A stretch of 64,000 bases of DNA, taken from Candidatus Thiosymbion sp. GTDB lineage: Bacteria; Pseudomonadota; Gammaproteobacteria; Chromatiales; Chromatiaceae. Each line of letters begins with the position of its first letter. Within the stretch, counting starts at the first letter, position 1. The position numbers were made by a program, and so were the translations under genes. The stretch spans positions 62,001 through 126,000 of the forward strand of contig JAHDND010000004.1 of the NCBI GenBank assembly GCA_018435665.1. Reading direction: 5' to 3'. Of the stretch, positions 1 through 10,980 are shown piece after piece. The notes below the pieces were generated by a model, which saw only the letters and a list, made by a program, of their open reading frames with translations, was not told the origin of the DNA and did no database searches.

Positions 1-3000
1 GGGCGGCGGCCAGGCCGACCTGGGCGGTCTGCCAGGGGGAGAGGCGGGTGCCGGCGACGCCGAAGAGCAGCCGCGACAGCACCTCGTCCTGAGGCAGTTC
101 CGGTTCGCCACGCAAGACGATGCGCGGTTCCGAGGCGGTGCCCTTGACCCCAAGGATGGCGGTGTTGCCGGCCGCCGTGACCCGGGCCTCCAGGTCCAGG
201 GTGGGGTCCAGGCCGTTGGCGCCATCCAGACCGATATGGCCCTCGGTGAAGCGCAGGGTCTGACCGATCAGCTTGTAATCGCCGCGGATGAGGTTGAAAC
301 CGCCCGTGTAGGTCGGGTCCGCCACCTGGCCGGTTATCCGCACCTTGCCCCCCAACTCGGCATCCACCCCCTGGCCGCGGACAAAGATATTCCGCGGGGC
401 CGCCAGGCTGAGGTCCAGGGCCAGGCGGAGGGGTATCTCCGTGGCCTCCCGGGGGTTGGCGGCCGGACGGGGCTGGCGTGAGACCCCCTCTTCATGTACC
501 TGCAAGACCGGGACGCTGGCGGCCAGATGCTCGGGCAGGCGGATGTCGATGCGGGCAAAGTGGGCGTCACCGGCCAGGGTGGCATCGCGTGCCGGTCCGC
601 GCAGGCGGAGGTCGGCGTCCAGCTTCAGACTGAGGAGATCGGAGCGTAAAGGCTCGGCGCCCTGGGCGGTGAGGGTCAGGTCCAGGGGCAGGTCGGGGGC
701 GAGGAGATCCACGCTGCCCTGGAGGGCCAGGGTGCCGGCGCCGGCTTGGCCGCGAACGCCTTGGAGGCGCATGCGCTGACCATCCATGACCAGGTCACCG
801 GCGATGCCCGTGAGACTAAGGCCCAGATTCCAGTCGCGGAAGGCGACGTTGGCCAGCCGCAACCGGCCGTCAAACCGGGGGGCCTGGAGCTGACCGCCGA
901 GGCGGAGGTCGAGATCGACTAGGCCCTTGGCCTCCCGGCCCGCGGCGGTCAGCAGCGGGTCGAGGAGGTTCAGATCCACCCGGCCCGTGGCGCGCAGGCC
1001 GAGGGCGCCGGGTGCCAGGGGCAAGGTGCCCCCGATCTGGCCGCTCAGCCGCAGATCACCCTGGGGGCCAAGGGCTGCGTTGGCCTCCAGGACGTTGGCG
1101 CCGGGCTTGAGGTTCAGGGTCGCCGCCAGGGTGGCGGGGGGGAGGCCGAAGCCGCCATCGGTGGGGAGGCGTAGGCCGTCGGCCTTGAGTCCCAGGGAAC
1201 CGGTCGGGGCCGTGGGCGAACCTTGGAGTTCCGCCTGGGCATCGAGGAGGCCTGCGGCCAGGGGCTGGCCGGCGAGACCGGCGAGCCAGGCCAGGTCCAG
1301 GCGGTCGAGGCGGGCCTTGAGGTCCAGCGTCGGGGTCAGGCGGCCCCCCAGATCCAGGCTGCCACCGCCCAGATCCAGCCGCAGGCGATCCACCGCCACC
1401 CCCGCCGCGAAGCTCAGGACCGTGGGCTCCCGGAGGCGCAGGCTTTCCCCGCGGGCCTCGGTCGCGAAGCGGTCGAGGGTCAGGCGCCGGCCGGGGATAT
1501 CCAGTCCCGCCGCCGCCGTCAGACGGGTGGGTCCCAGGGGCGTTTCCAGACTGGCCTCGGTGGTCAGGGCCAGGGCCTGCTGGGTTCCCGCCGCGGTGAG
1601 GCTCAGCTCGCCCCGGGCGCCGGCGGCGGAGAGTCCATCCAGGTGCGCCCGAGCCTCGATACCGGTGAGATGTTGCAGATCCTGGACCTGACCGTCCAGG
1701 GTGAGGCGCGCCAGGGCCAGGTCACCCGGTAGTTGCAGGTCCTGGCCCCGAGCGGCGATCTGGGCCTGATCCGCCGTCAGGTCCAGGTGGAGATCGAGGC
1801 TCCCGGCCAAGGGCTGGCCCACCAGGGGTTGGAGCGTGGCGAGGCGGGGGGCCTGGAGATCGAGTTTACCCACCGGCAGTAGGGTGTCCGGGGGAAGACG
1901 CAACTGGCCCTGGGCCTGGATACCGGCTAGGTGACTGGCGTCGATGGCGAGGGACAGGGTCCCGTCCTCCTCGCGCGCGCCCAGGAGCTGAAGACTCAGA
2001 GGCTGGCCGTCCCAGTCGCCCTCCAGGCCCAGCGTGCCGCGTTGGTCAAGCAGATGGGCCGCGAGCTGGCCCTTGATCCGCGTTGACCCCAGGGCGGGGA
2101 AACGGGCGTCCAGGTTCAGGTTGGCGGTGAGGTCCGCGGGGGCGCTGGGTTCTTCATCCTTACGAGCGATCGAGGCGGCGCTGGCTGTAGTGGATGAACT
2201 TGCATTGGAAAGGTGGCTGGCAATAGCATCTGATGACGCCAAAGTGTGTGCTGCCGAGGAATCTGCCGGTGCTGCGGTGGCTGACGCTGCCGCGGACGCT
2301 CCCGGTGTTGGGGGAGTCTGCGCCCTAGGATCCATTACCCGGACCGCCGGCCAGTCCAGGTAGCGGCTTGCGGCCGCCGCCAGGGCGAAGTCGGCATCGA
2401 TTTGGGCGCTGCCCTCCAGCTCACGCCCGAGGAGCTGGCCCAGGGTGGTGAGTTGGGGCAACTTGAGGCTGGCCTGGCCCGCTAGCGTGGCGATTTGACC
2501 CGTGGCGCTAAATTGAGCGAGGGGGTGATCGAGGCTGAGACTGAAAGGCAGCCCTGGCGACTGGGGGGCGACCTCGGCGGCGATGTGCAAGGGCTCCCGA
2601 CTGATCTCCACCGGGACCGCCGGCGATTGGGCGCCCGTGGCCAGGGCCTTGAGTTGCAGGCCCTGCTCATTGCCCTCCAGCGTCGCGGTCAGTTGGGAAA
2701 GATTGGACTCGGCGTAGCTCAGGCCCTCGGCATCCAGGTGGGCCTGGCCGCGAGGGGCGAGCCAGGGCCCGCTCAGCTCGGCCTGGAGGTGGATCGCCTG
2801 CCAGGCCAGGGGTACCCCCAGGTCTGGTCTCAGGGCCAGCGCCGGCAACTCACCGGTGAGATCGAGTCGGGTGGTGGCCTGGCCGGGTAGGTCCAGGACA
2901 CCATCGGCGTCGACTTGCAGGGGACCGGCCGCCAGCCTGGCCTCCAGGGCCAGGGCGGTCAGGGGACCGCTACCGGTCGCGGCCAGTTGCCAGCGGTCGA

Positions 3001-3847
3001 CCTCGGGGGGTAACTCCACCCCTAGATGCTGGAGGAGGGCGCTGATCAGGCCCGCCGGGGCCTCTTGTACCTGCACCTCTAGGTGGTTGTCCCGGGGGTT
3101 GGCAGCGAGGGCGAGCTGGTAATGGTCCTCCCGATCGGGGGTGCGTAGTTCGAGCCAGGCGCTGAGGATGCTAGCCTGGGCGGCCTCAGTCGCGGCCGTA
3201 TCCGGCAAGTCCGGTGCCTTAGGGTCAGGCCCGGTGGTGGGGATGCTGGCCTCGACCTTAGCAACCTGCTCTGGTTTGGCCGTCTCTTGTGGCTCAAGCC
3301 AGGCAGCGACGGCCGCCAGGCTGGCCAGGGTCCCCTGTCCGGTGACACTCAAGGCCGGGGCGCCAGGGAGGACCTCACCCAGGGTGAGGCGCTGGATGCT
3401 GAGCTGGCCGAGTTCGAGGGGTGGCAGGTACCAGCCTTCTCCCTCCGCGGGGTCTTCCTCGGGTTCGGCGTCGCTGGCCGGGAGTCGATCCAGATGGACG
3501 GCGGCGGCGCTGAGGCGGGTGACCTGAATCCGGCCCCGCAACAGGGGCCAGGGGTTCAGGTCCAGGGCGGCGTCGTCGAGGGTAAGCCAGGGACCGGCGT
3601 CATCGCTGATCTCCAGGCGGCCGAGACGCGGGGCCAGGGGCAGCTGCCCCTCCAGGCCCTGGAGCCGGACCCGGCCGCCGCTCAGGGCATCCACCTGATC
3701 GACGAGGAAGCGTTGCCCGGGGTCGGTGTTGGCGGCCAGCAGCAGGGCGGCCAGCAGCAGCAACGGCACGCCGATGAGGATGAGCGCCAGGCGAGCCAGG
3801 AGGCGCGCGAGGCGGAGGAGGGGCGAGAGGAGCGGGGGCCAGGGCAT
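1..3847 (-). CDS. tamB: TamB, translocation and assembly module inner-membrane subunit (3' end beyond window)
   Basis: The reading frame opens with ATG at 3847 and stays open to base 1, so about 1282 residues are visible and the C-terminal DUF490 end lies outside. It begins with a short basic stretch and one hydrophobic segment (about residues 14-34), the single inner-membrane anchor of TamB. The next ~80 residues have the typical N-terminal TamB pattern (GLEGQLPLAPRLGRLEISD, then WLTLDDAALDLNPWPLLRG). The rest reads as repeated short amphipathic beta strands rich in L, D and G, as expected for the lipid-conducting groove. The family spans the periplasm and works with TamA in envelope lipid transport or outer-membrane assembly. 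The start lies 2 bases past the tamA stop, so the two are one operon. Two Ala/Ser/Pro/Thr-rich linkers (about residues 183-225 and 500-570) look inserted. Confidence 0.93.
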   Translation of the reverse strand, partial: MPWPPLLSPLLRLARLLARLALILIGVPLLLLAALLLAANTDPGQRFLVDQVDALSGGRVRLQGLEGQLPLAPRLGRLEISDDAGPWLTLDDAALDLNPWPLLRGRIQVTRLSAAAVHLDRLPASDAEPEEDPAEGEGWYLPPLELGQLSIQRLTLGEVLPGAPALSVTGQGTLASLAAVAAWLEPQETAKPEQVAKVEASIPTTGPDPKAPDLPDTAATEAAQASILSAWLELRTPDREDHYQLALAANPRDNHLEVQVQEAPAGLISALLQHLGVELPPEVDRWQLAATGSGPLTALALEARLAAGPLQVDADGVLDLPGQATTRLDLTGELPALALRPDLGVPLAWQAIHLQAELSGPWLAPRGQAHLDAEGLSYAESNLSQLTATLEGNEQGLQLKALATGAQSPAVPVEISREPLHIAAEVAPQSPGLPFSLSLDHPLAQFSATGQIATLAGQASLKLPQLTTLGQLLGRELEGSAQIDADFALAAAASRYLDWPAVRVMDPRAQTPPTPGASAAASATAAPADSSAAHTLASSDAIASHLSNASSSTTASAASIARKDEEPSAPADLTANLNLDARFPALGSTRIKGQLAAHLLDQRGTLGLEGDWDGQPLSLQLLGAREEDGTLSLAIDASHLAGIQAQGQLRLPPDTLLPVGKLDLQAPRLATLQPLVGQPLAGSLDLHLDLTADQAQIAARGQDLQLPGDLALARLTLDGQVQDLQHLTGIEARAHLDGLSAAGARGELSLTAAGTQQALALTTEASLETPLGPTRLTAAAGLDIPGRRLTLDRFATEARGESLRLREPTVLSFAAGVAVDRLRLDLGGGSLDLGGRLTPTLDLKARLDRLDLAWLAGLAGQPLAAGLLDAQAELQGSPTAPTGSLGLKADGLRLPTDGGFGLPPATLAATLNLKPGANVLEANAALGPQGDLRLSGQIGGTLPLAPGALGLRATGRVDLNLLDPLLTAAGREAKGLVDLDLRLGGQLQAPRFDGRLRLANVAFRDWNLGLSLTGIAGDLVMDGQRMRLQGVRGQAGAGTLALQGSVDLLAPDLPLDLTLTAQGAEPLRSDLLSLKLDADLRLRGPARDATLAGDAHFARIDIRLPEHLAASVPVLQVHEEGVSRQPRPAANPREATEIPLRLALDLSLAAPRNIFVRGQGVDAELGGKVRITGQVADPTYTGGFNLIRGDYKLIGQTLRFTEGHIGLDGANGLDPTLDLEARVTAAGNTAILGVKGTASEPRIVLRGEPELPQDEVLSRLLFGVAGTRLSPWQTAQVGLAAA

Positions 3848-3849
3848 GG

Positions 3850-5871
3850 TCACCAGGCCTGGCCGATGCCGATGTAGAACTGGACCGCCGGATCGCCGGC
3901 GTCGTTGTTCAAGGGGGTGGCCAGATCCACCCGCACCGGTCCGACGGGCGTCCGGTAGCGGACCCCGGCACCGGCGCCGATGGACCAGCCGCCGGTGCCG
4001 GGGAAGTTCTCATCGGAGACCGCGCCGGTGTCGACGAAGACGGCGCCCCCCCAATTGCCCCACAGGTGCTGACGCAGTTCCAGGCTGGTCTCGAGCAGGT
4101 TGCTGCCGCCCTGGGGCTGACCGGAGGCGGTCTCCGGGCCGATGGATTGGAAGGGGAAGCCACGGACCGAGCCACCGCCGCCGGCGTAGAAGCGCCAGTC
4201 CGGAGGTACGGCGCTGGCCGTGGCGCCAAAGATGCGCCCGATTACCAGCCGCCCGGCGAGGATGGTGTCGCCCGTCGCGGTCCCGGCCGTCAGTTGGGAC
4301 AGGTCCAGGTAACCCGTGCCCGTGGCGCGCAGGTGGAAGAAATCGTCCGCGTCGCCGCTGAGGACCTGGGTCGGAGCGGCCCGCACGTCGAGGCGAAACC
4401 CCTGGCGGGGATCGAGCAGATCGCCGGCGCCGTTGTATTTTAGGGTCAGGGGCAGGAAGGCGAGGTTGTAGTCCTGGACCACCTCGTCCTGGGTGATGCG
4501 CGAACGTTCCAAACCCAGGCCCGCGCCGGCCTGGAGATCCTCGCCCAACCGCCATTGCAGGGCGATGCCGGCGGTGATGGCGTCCCGATCATAGGCCTCG
4601 AGGAATTCCCGCACGGCGGCGGTGTCCAGGTGCAGGTCCTGGTCCCGCCGCCAGAGGTCCGGCTTGACCAGGGCCGCGCCCAGCAAATAGCTCGGCTCGC
4701 TGGTGTAAGGGGCGCCCAGGGTGCCGATGTCGGCGCGCAGGGTGAGGCGCTCGGCGCGGCCCAGCAGGTTGCGGTGGGTCCAGGAGGTGGAGACGCTGCC
4801 GCCCTCGTCCGTCGAGTAGGCGCCGGCGAAACGCAGCACCCGGGGCGGGCGCTCGGTGACCTCCAGGGTGAGGGGGAGGCGACCCGCCGGGTCCGGGGTC
4901 GTCCCCGGGACGAGCCGGGCGCTGGCCAGCACACCGCCCGCCATCAAGTCCCTGCGCGCTTGCTCCAGCCGGCTGGTCGTGACGAGTTCTCCCGGCTCCA
5001 GGCCCAAGCGGCGGCGGACATAATCTTCCTTGAGCCGGTCCAGGCCCTGTATCTGGAGATTACCCAGGCCAAGGGCGGGACCGGGCGCGGCCGTATAGGT
5101 CACGTCCATGGTGCGGGTGTAATGATTGACGAGGACGTCCGGGGCGGGGACCTGCGCCAGGGCGTGGCCCTCCTCGCGCAGGGCGGCCAGCACCGCCTGG
5201 CCAGCGGCGAGGACGCTGGCGGCCAGGGCCGGCTGGCCCGGGGTCAGGGTGAAGGTGGCGCGGACCGACGCTGAAACCGGACCTTCAAGGCGTGCCTTGC
5301 CGATGTGATAGAGGGGGCCCAGATCGATGGCGACCGTTACGGGGATCTTCCCGACCGCGCCTGTCACGGCCGACCGCGCTTCCAGCCGCGCCACCAGGTC
5401 CGGGGTCTCCAGAGGGAGGCCATCGAAGCGGATGTCGATGTAGGCGTCGTAGTAACCGAAGCTGCGCAGGACATCGTCTAGACGCGGGAGGTCGTCGTTG
5501 GCCCGGGCAACCAGGGCGAAGGGGCCGGCCTGGGCCTCCTCGCGCAGGCTGGCGAGGAGGGAGGCATCCAGCAGGGCCTGGTCCATGGCCTCGTGGCCCG
5601 TCGGGTTGATCGTCAACTCGTAGGGGAGGATCTCTGCCGCGAGACGCTGACTGCCGAGCAGGCTGAGCAGCAGACAGAGGAGGCTAAGAAGACCGGGGCC
5701 GAGGCCGGGGCCAAGACTGTGAGCAGGGCAAAGACCATGACCGGGGCCAAGAGCCGGACCGGGAGCGCGGCCGGCAGTGAGCCGAGCTCCCGGTCCGGGA
5801 TGCCGGTCCGGCTCAGTCGTCGTAGTGCTCGGCGCCGCGGCGAATCTTGCGGACGGACTTTTCCAAGTCAT
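3850..5871 (-). CDS. tamA: TamA, outer-membrane BamA-family protein
   Basis: This 673-residue frame has POTRA-type domains (about residues 95-340) followed by a 16-strand surface-antigen/Omp85 barrel. The barrel has the lid motif VRGF (about residue 570) and the C-terminal end VQFYIGIGQAW, with a terminal aromatic residue. It partners TamB, whose gene follows after 2 bases. The signal-peptide hydrophobic core (LLSLLCLLLSLLGSQRLAA) only starts near residue 61. The preceding stretch is a Gly-Pro-rich low-complexity run coded by six-base periodic DNA. No ATG or GTG occurs in frame between the run and the signal core, so the start is taken as the ATG at 5871, which has an AAGG six bases upstream. 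This overlaps the preceding small gene by 59 bases. The start is the weakest part of the call. Confidence 0.92.
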   Translation of the reverse strand: MTWKSPSARFAAAPSTTTTEPDRHPGPGARLTAGRAPGPALGPGHGLCPAHSLGPGLGPGLLSLLCLLLSLLGSQRLAAEILPYELTINPTGHEAMDQALLDASLLASLREEAQAGPFALVARANDDLPRLDDVLRSFGYYDAYIDIRFDGLPLETPDLVARLEARSAVTGAVGKIPVTVAIDLGPLYHIGKARLEGPVSASVRATFTLTPGQPALAASVLAAGQAVLAALREEGHALAQVPAPDVLVNHYTRTMDVTYTAAPGPALGLGNLQIQGLDRLKEDYVRRRLGLEPGELVTTSRLEQARRDLMAGGVLASARLVPGTTPDPAGRLPLTLEVTERPPRVLRFAGAYSTDEGGSVSTSWTHRNLLGRAERLTLRADIGTLGAPYTSEPSYLLGAALVKPDLWRRDQDLHLDTAAVREFLEAYDRDAITAGIALQWRLGEDLQAGAGLGLERSRITQDEVVQDYNLAFLPLTLKYNGAGDLLDPRQGFRLDVRAAPTQVLSGDADDFFHLRATGTGYLDLSQLTAGTATGDTILAGRLVIGRIFGATASAVPPDWRFYAGGGGSVRGFPFQSIGPETASGQPQGGSNLLETSLELRQHLWGNWGGAVFVDTGAVSDENFPGTGGWSIGAGAGVRYRTPVGPVRVDLATPLNNDAGDPAVQFYIGIGQAW

Positions 5872-6040
5872 CGGCGACCTTTTCCACGGCCGACAGGACG
5901 GCGTTGGTGATGGCGGACTCGATCAACATGGCCAATTGGCCGAGATCTTCGTCATTGAGGACCTTGCGGGCCTCCTCGTCAAGGATTTCCTTGAAGCCCT
6001 TGACGACTTGTTTGGCTTGCTTCTCGTAGTGCTTTGACAT
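5813..6040 (-). CDS. Small helical protein of unknown function
   Basis: This 75-residue acidic/basic alternating protein has no signal peptide or membrane segment. It is predicted almost wholly helical (KQVVKGFKEILDEEARKVL, then SAITNAVLSAVEKVADDL). I do not recognise a family. ATG 6040 is chosen because AGGGAGA lies about 12 bases upstream; a longer TTG start at 6067 is possible but has no better ribosome site. It lies between ppk2 (24 bases upstream) and tamA (overlapping), so it is probably co-transcribed with both. Confidence 0.7.
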   Translation of the reverse strand: MSKHYEKQAKQVVKGFKEILDEEARKVLNDEDLGQLAMLIESAITNAVLSAVEKVADDLEKSVRKIRRGAEHYDD

Positions 6041-6063
6041 GACGTTAGCGGGTCTCCCTGGGT

Positions 6064-7128
6064 TCAAAGCGAGGCGGGGCTCAGTTGATCGATCTGGGGC
6101 GCGACCACGATCTCGGGGTCGGGCGGGCAGGCGACTTCCGGGTTACGGTTTGGGTAAGGACACTTGGAGAGCAGGAAGCGCATGGCGTTGATGCGGGCCC
6201 GCTTCTTATCGTCGGACTTGATGACGGTCCAGGGACAGTCCGCCGTGTGGGTATAGAAGTACATGTTTTCCTTGGCGCTGGTATATTCCTCCCACAGGTC
6301 TAGGGATGCCAGGTCCATGGGGCTGAGCTTCCACTGTTTCAGGGGGTCATGCTCGCGGGACTTGAAGCGCCGCAACTGCTCCTTGCGGGTGACCGAGAAC
6401 CAAAGTTTATGTAACCGGATGCCGCTGCGGACCAGCATGCGCTCAAGTTCCGGGGTCTGACGCATGAATTCCAGGTACTCGGCGGGAGTGCAGAAGCTCA
6501 TCACCCGCTCGACCCCGGCACGGTTATACCAGGATCGGTCGAAGAAGACGATCTCACCGGCCGCCGGCAGATGCTGAAGGTAACGCTGATAGTACCACTG
6601 GGTGCGTTCGCGATCGTTGGGTTTCTCCAGGGCGACGACGCGCGCGGCCCGGGGATTGAGGTGCTCCATGAAGCGCTTGATGGTCCCGCCCTTGCCGGCG
6701 GCGTCGCGACCCTCGCATAGCACCATGACGCGTTCGCCCGACTCCTTGACCCAATTCTGCCACTTGAGCAACTCGATCTGTAATTGATACTGGACGTCCA
6801 TGTACTCCGTCATGGCCATCTTTTTCTTGTACGGATAGTAGGCCTCGGCCTCGCGCTTGAGTTGCTTTTCGTCGACCTGGATGTTGACCAGCACGTTGGC
6901 GGGCTTCTCCTTCTTTTCGTCCTTTTCGCTCTTGGCCCCCTTCTCGGGTGATTCGGGTTTATCCCCGCCCTTGGTCTCGGCGGCCTTGGCCGGTCCACTG
7001 GAGGCTGCCGGGGCTTTGCCCTGGCTGGCCGTCGCCACCGGGTTGGGGGTGGACTTGGCGCTGGCCGGGGCCGGGGCTGGCCCCGCTGGTGGCGTTTCGG
7101 TGGTCGGCTTGACCTCGTTTTCAGTCAT
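6064..7128 (-). CDS. ppk2: Polyphosphate kinase 2
   Basis: This 354-residue protein carries the PPK2 P-loop core. The Walker A is in GRDAAGKGGTIKR (about residue 139), followed by the lid-side LEKPNDRERTQWYYQRYL and Walker B-like FFDRSWYNRAGVERVM. Later come SREHDPLKQWKLSP and WEEYTSAKENMYFYT, typical of one-domain class I PPK2 enzymes. The family transfers phosphate between polyphosphate and nucleoside diphosphates. The first ~80 residues are a Pro/Ala/Lys/Glu-rich tail without homology to the core. The start has a good ribosome site (GGAGG, 6 bases before ATG). It heads the ppk2 / small gene / tamA / tamB run, although no functional link to TamAB is established. Confidence 0.95.
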   Translation of the reverse strand: MTENEVKPTTETPPAGPAPAPASAKSTPNPVATASQGKAPAASSGPAKAAETKGGDKPESPEKGAKSEKDEKKEKPANVLVNIQVDEKQLKREAEAYYPYKKKMAMTEYMDVQYQLQIELLKWQNWVKESGERVMVLCEGRDAAGKGGTIKRFMEHLNPRAARVVALEKPNDRERTQWYYQRYLQHLPAAGEIVFFDRSWYNRAGVERVMSFCTPAEYLEFMRQTPELERMLVRSGIRLHKLWFSVTRKEQLRRFKSREHDPLKQWKLSPMDLASLDLWEEYTSAKENMYFYTHTADCPWTVIKSDDKKRARINAMRFLLSKCPYPNRNPEVACPPDPEIVVAPQIDQLSPASL

Positions 7129-7203
7129 GTGCTGCCTCCGCGTGCAGGTTGCATCGTTGTTGTGGCTAGGGGGCGATCCCGGCGGCCGGACCCAACGCGG
7201 GCC

Positions 7204-7244
7204 GCCAGGGCGTCGTCATGAAGCTGCCAGGGCGTCGTCATGAA
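7204..7244. repeat. Short direct repeat upstream of ppk2
   Basis: A 19-base word (GCCAGGGCGTCGTCATGAA) occurs twice with a 22-base period in the ppk2 / rpsT intergenic region. The whole gap (7129-7532) otherwise holds only the rpsT promoter and leader and the ppk2 5' region. Confidence 0.7.
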
Positions 7245-7451
7245 AACGTAATAGTAGAGCATCCCTAAGTCGATACCAGCATTAATTGCTTAGAAAAGGG
7301 AGCAACGGCGGCGATTGGCGGATATTGAGCGCCGATCTGCCCGAGGAGCACGAAGGATTGCCCGCACCCTGCATGCTGCCTGGGGGTGGGATGGGCCGGT
7401 GTGAAAGGGGCGGGTGCCCTCGAAGCGCGCGAAAAAAAGACCATCGCTTGG

Positions 7452-7481
7452 TTGACAGGGGTTGGGGCCTTGAGGAAAATT
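7452..7481 (+). promoter_or_regulatory. Candidate sigma-70 promoter for rpsT
   Basis: A perfect -35 box TTGACA (7452-7457) is followed after 18 bases by AAAATT (7476-7481), a moderate -10. It would give a leader of about 45 bases before the UUG start of rpsT. Confidence 0.5.
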
Positions 7482-7532
7482 CCCGGTCTTAATTTTTTTC
7501 CGCGATTCATCCCGGATTTCAGGAGCAATCAC

Positions 7533-7796
7533 TTGGCCAACTCCCCCCAAGCCCTCAAGCGCGCCCGTCAGGCCGAGCAGCATCGCCAGCACAATGCCTC
7601 TCGCCGCAGCGCCATGCGCACCTATATCAAGAACACGCTCAAGGCAATCGCGGCGGGTGACAAGGAAGCGGCCATGGCGGCTTTTAAGACGGCGATGCCC
7701 TTTATCGACCGCGCGGCTGGTAAGGGGCTGATCCACGCCAACAAGGCTGCCCGCCACAAGAGTCGGATCAACGCCCGCATCAAGGCGATGGCCTGA
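7533..7796 (+). CDS. rpsT: 30S ribosomal protein S20, UUG start
   Basis: The product is 87 residues, the same length as E. coli S20, starting (M)[20 protein letters not shown] and ending [20 protein letters not shown]. It is a three-helix basic protein that binds 16S rRNA in the small subunit. The start must be TTG at 7533: homology begins exactly there, and AGGAG lies 7 bases upstream (7521-7525). The frame is open much further upstream but that part has no S20 similarity. A UUG start is also used by E. coli rpsT, where it takes part in autogenous control, so it is probably a conserved regulatory feature. A strong terminator follows. Confidence 0.97.
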   Translation: MANSPQALKRARQAEQHRQHNASRRSAMRTYIKNTLKAIAAGDKEAAMAAFKTAMPFIDRAAGKGLIHANKAARHKSRINARIKAMA

Positions 7797-7856
7797 GGTT
7801 CTCGATCGGCCGGTCCCCAGAGCGACCGGATTACATCTGCCTCTGGGAACAGGGCG

Positions 7857-7882
7857 AAAACCGGCCAAAAGCCGGTTTTTTT
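7857..7882 (+). terminator. Rho-independent terminator of rpsT
   Basis: The stem AACCGGC / GCCGGTT with loop CAAAA is followed by a run of seven T, about 60 bases past the rpsT stop. Flanking A and T tracts extend the stem, so it may work in both directions. Confidence 0.93.
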
Positions 7883-7981
7883 ATGCGCAAGGATCCCAAT
7901 CGTTGCCCGTTGGTTCTGTAACAGACGCATACAGAACCGAGAGGTACAGATCACGACCTAGCCAGCTATTCCTCCACCGCC

Positions 7982-9257
<1,276 letters not shown>

Positions 9258-9310
9258 CGGCTTCAGACCTGGCGGCGTTAATGTCCTTTCGCCGCAATGT
9301 CCACCGCCTG

Positions 9311-9733
9311 TCAGGACTCCAGATGCTCCCGAAGCCAGTCGCGGATCTGCGCCGTGGAGCGCGCGCCGCTGAATCGGCCCCGTTCCTCCCCGTCGCGAAA
9401 GAGGATGACGGTGGGAAAGCCCCGCAGCCGATAGTGGCCAGCCAGCTTCATGTTGTCACCCTCATCGACCTCGACCTTGGCGAGGCGGACCCGGCCCTGA
9501 CATTCCGCCACCGCCCGCTCCAGGTGAGGGGCCAGGGCGTGGCAGGGCGAACACCAATCGGCCCAGAAGTCCACCAGCATGGGGTGGTCCCCTGAGGCGG
9601 CGATCACCTTCTCCGCGAAATCCGGGCGGTCGACGGCAAAGGTAAGGGAATGCTCGGCATGCGGTTCGTAGGCGTGGGGATGGTCATGCCGATGGTCATG
9701 GCGCTGCTCATCGGGGCGGTGGTGCTGGAACAT
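9311..9733 (-). CDS. Thioredoxin-fold protein with His-rich N-terminus
   Basis: The 140-residue product has a thioredoxin domain (about residues 30-138) with active site WADWCSPCH and cis-proline segment RGFPTVILFRDG. The active site has two cysteines, so it can act as a dithiol oxidoreductase. Residues 1-28 are a histidine-rich tail with about ten His in three clusters (HH, HDHRHDHPH, PHAEH), suggesting metal binding. No signal peptide is evident, so it should be cytoplasmic. It lies between hemF and hemB on the opposite strand. ATG 9733 is preferred because the upstream extension is not thioredoxin-like, though the ribosome site is weak. Confidence 0.88.
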   Translation of the reverse strand: MFQHHRPDEQRHDHRHDHPHAYEPHAEHSLTFAVDRPDFAEKVIAASGDHPMLVDFWADWCSPCHALAPHLERAVAECQGRVRLAKVEVDEGDNMKLAGHYRLRGFPTVILFRDGEERGRFSGARSTAQIRDWLREHLES

Positions 9734-9894
9734 GGCGATAGAGGGTGGCGGTCCTGGATGGGATGATGGGGCTGAGACGCTGCCGCCAAACGGGCACTGA
9801 CCAAGGCCCCGCCCTGGCTGCCGCCGCGAAAGGGACGGGTCGAGCGGTCGGGAGCGAGGCGCTGGGGCTAGTGCTATGCAACGGCCGAAGGTAG

Positions 9895-10977
<1,083 letters not shown>

Positions 10978-10980
10978 CCC

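Noticed and set aside
3850..5910. Several plus-strand ORFs opposite tamA and tamB
   Set aside because: They are Arg/Gly/Ala-rich mirror frames of GC-rich coding DNA with no motifs, while the minus frames carry clear family signatures.
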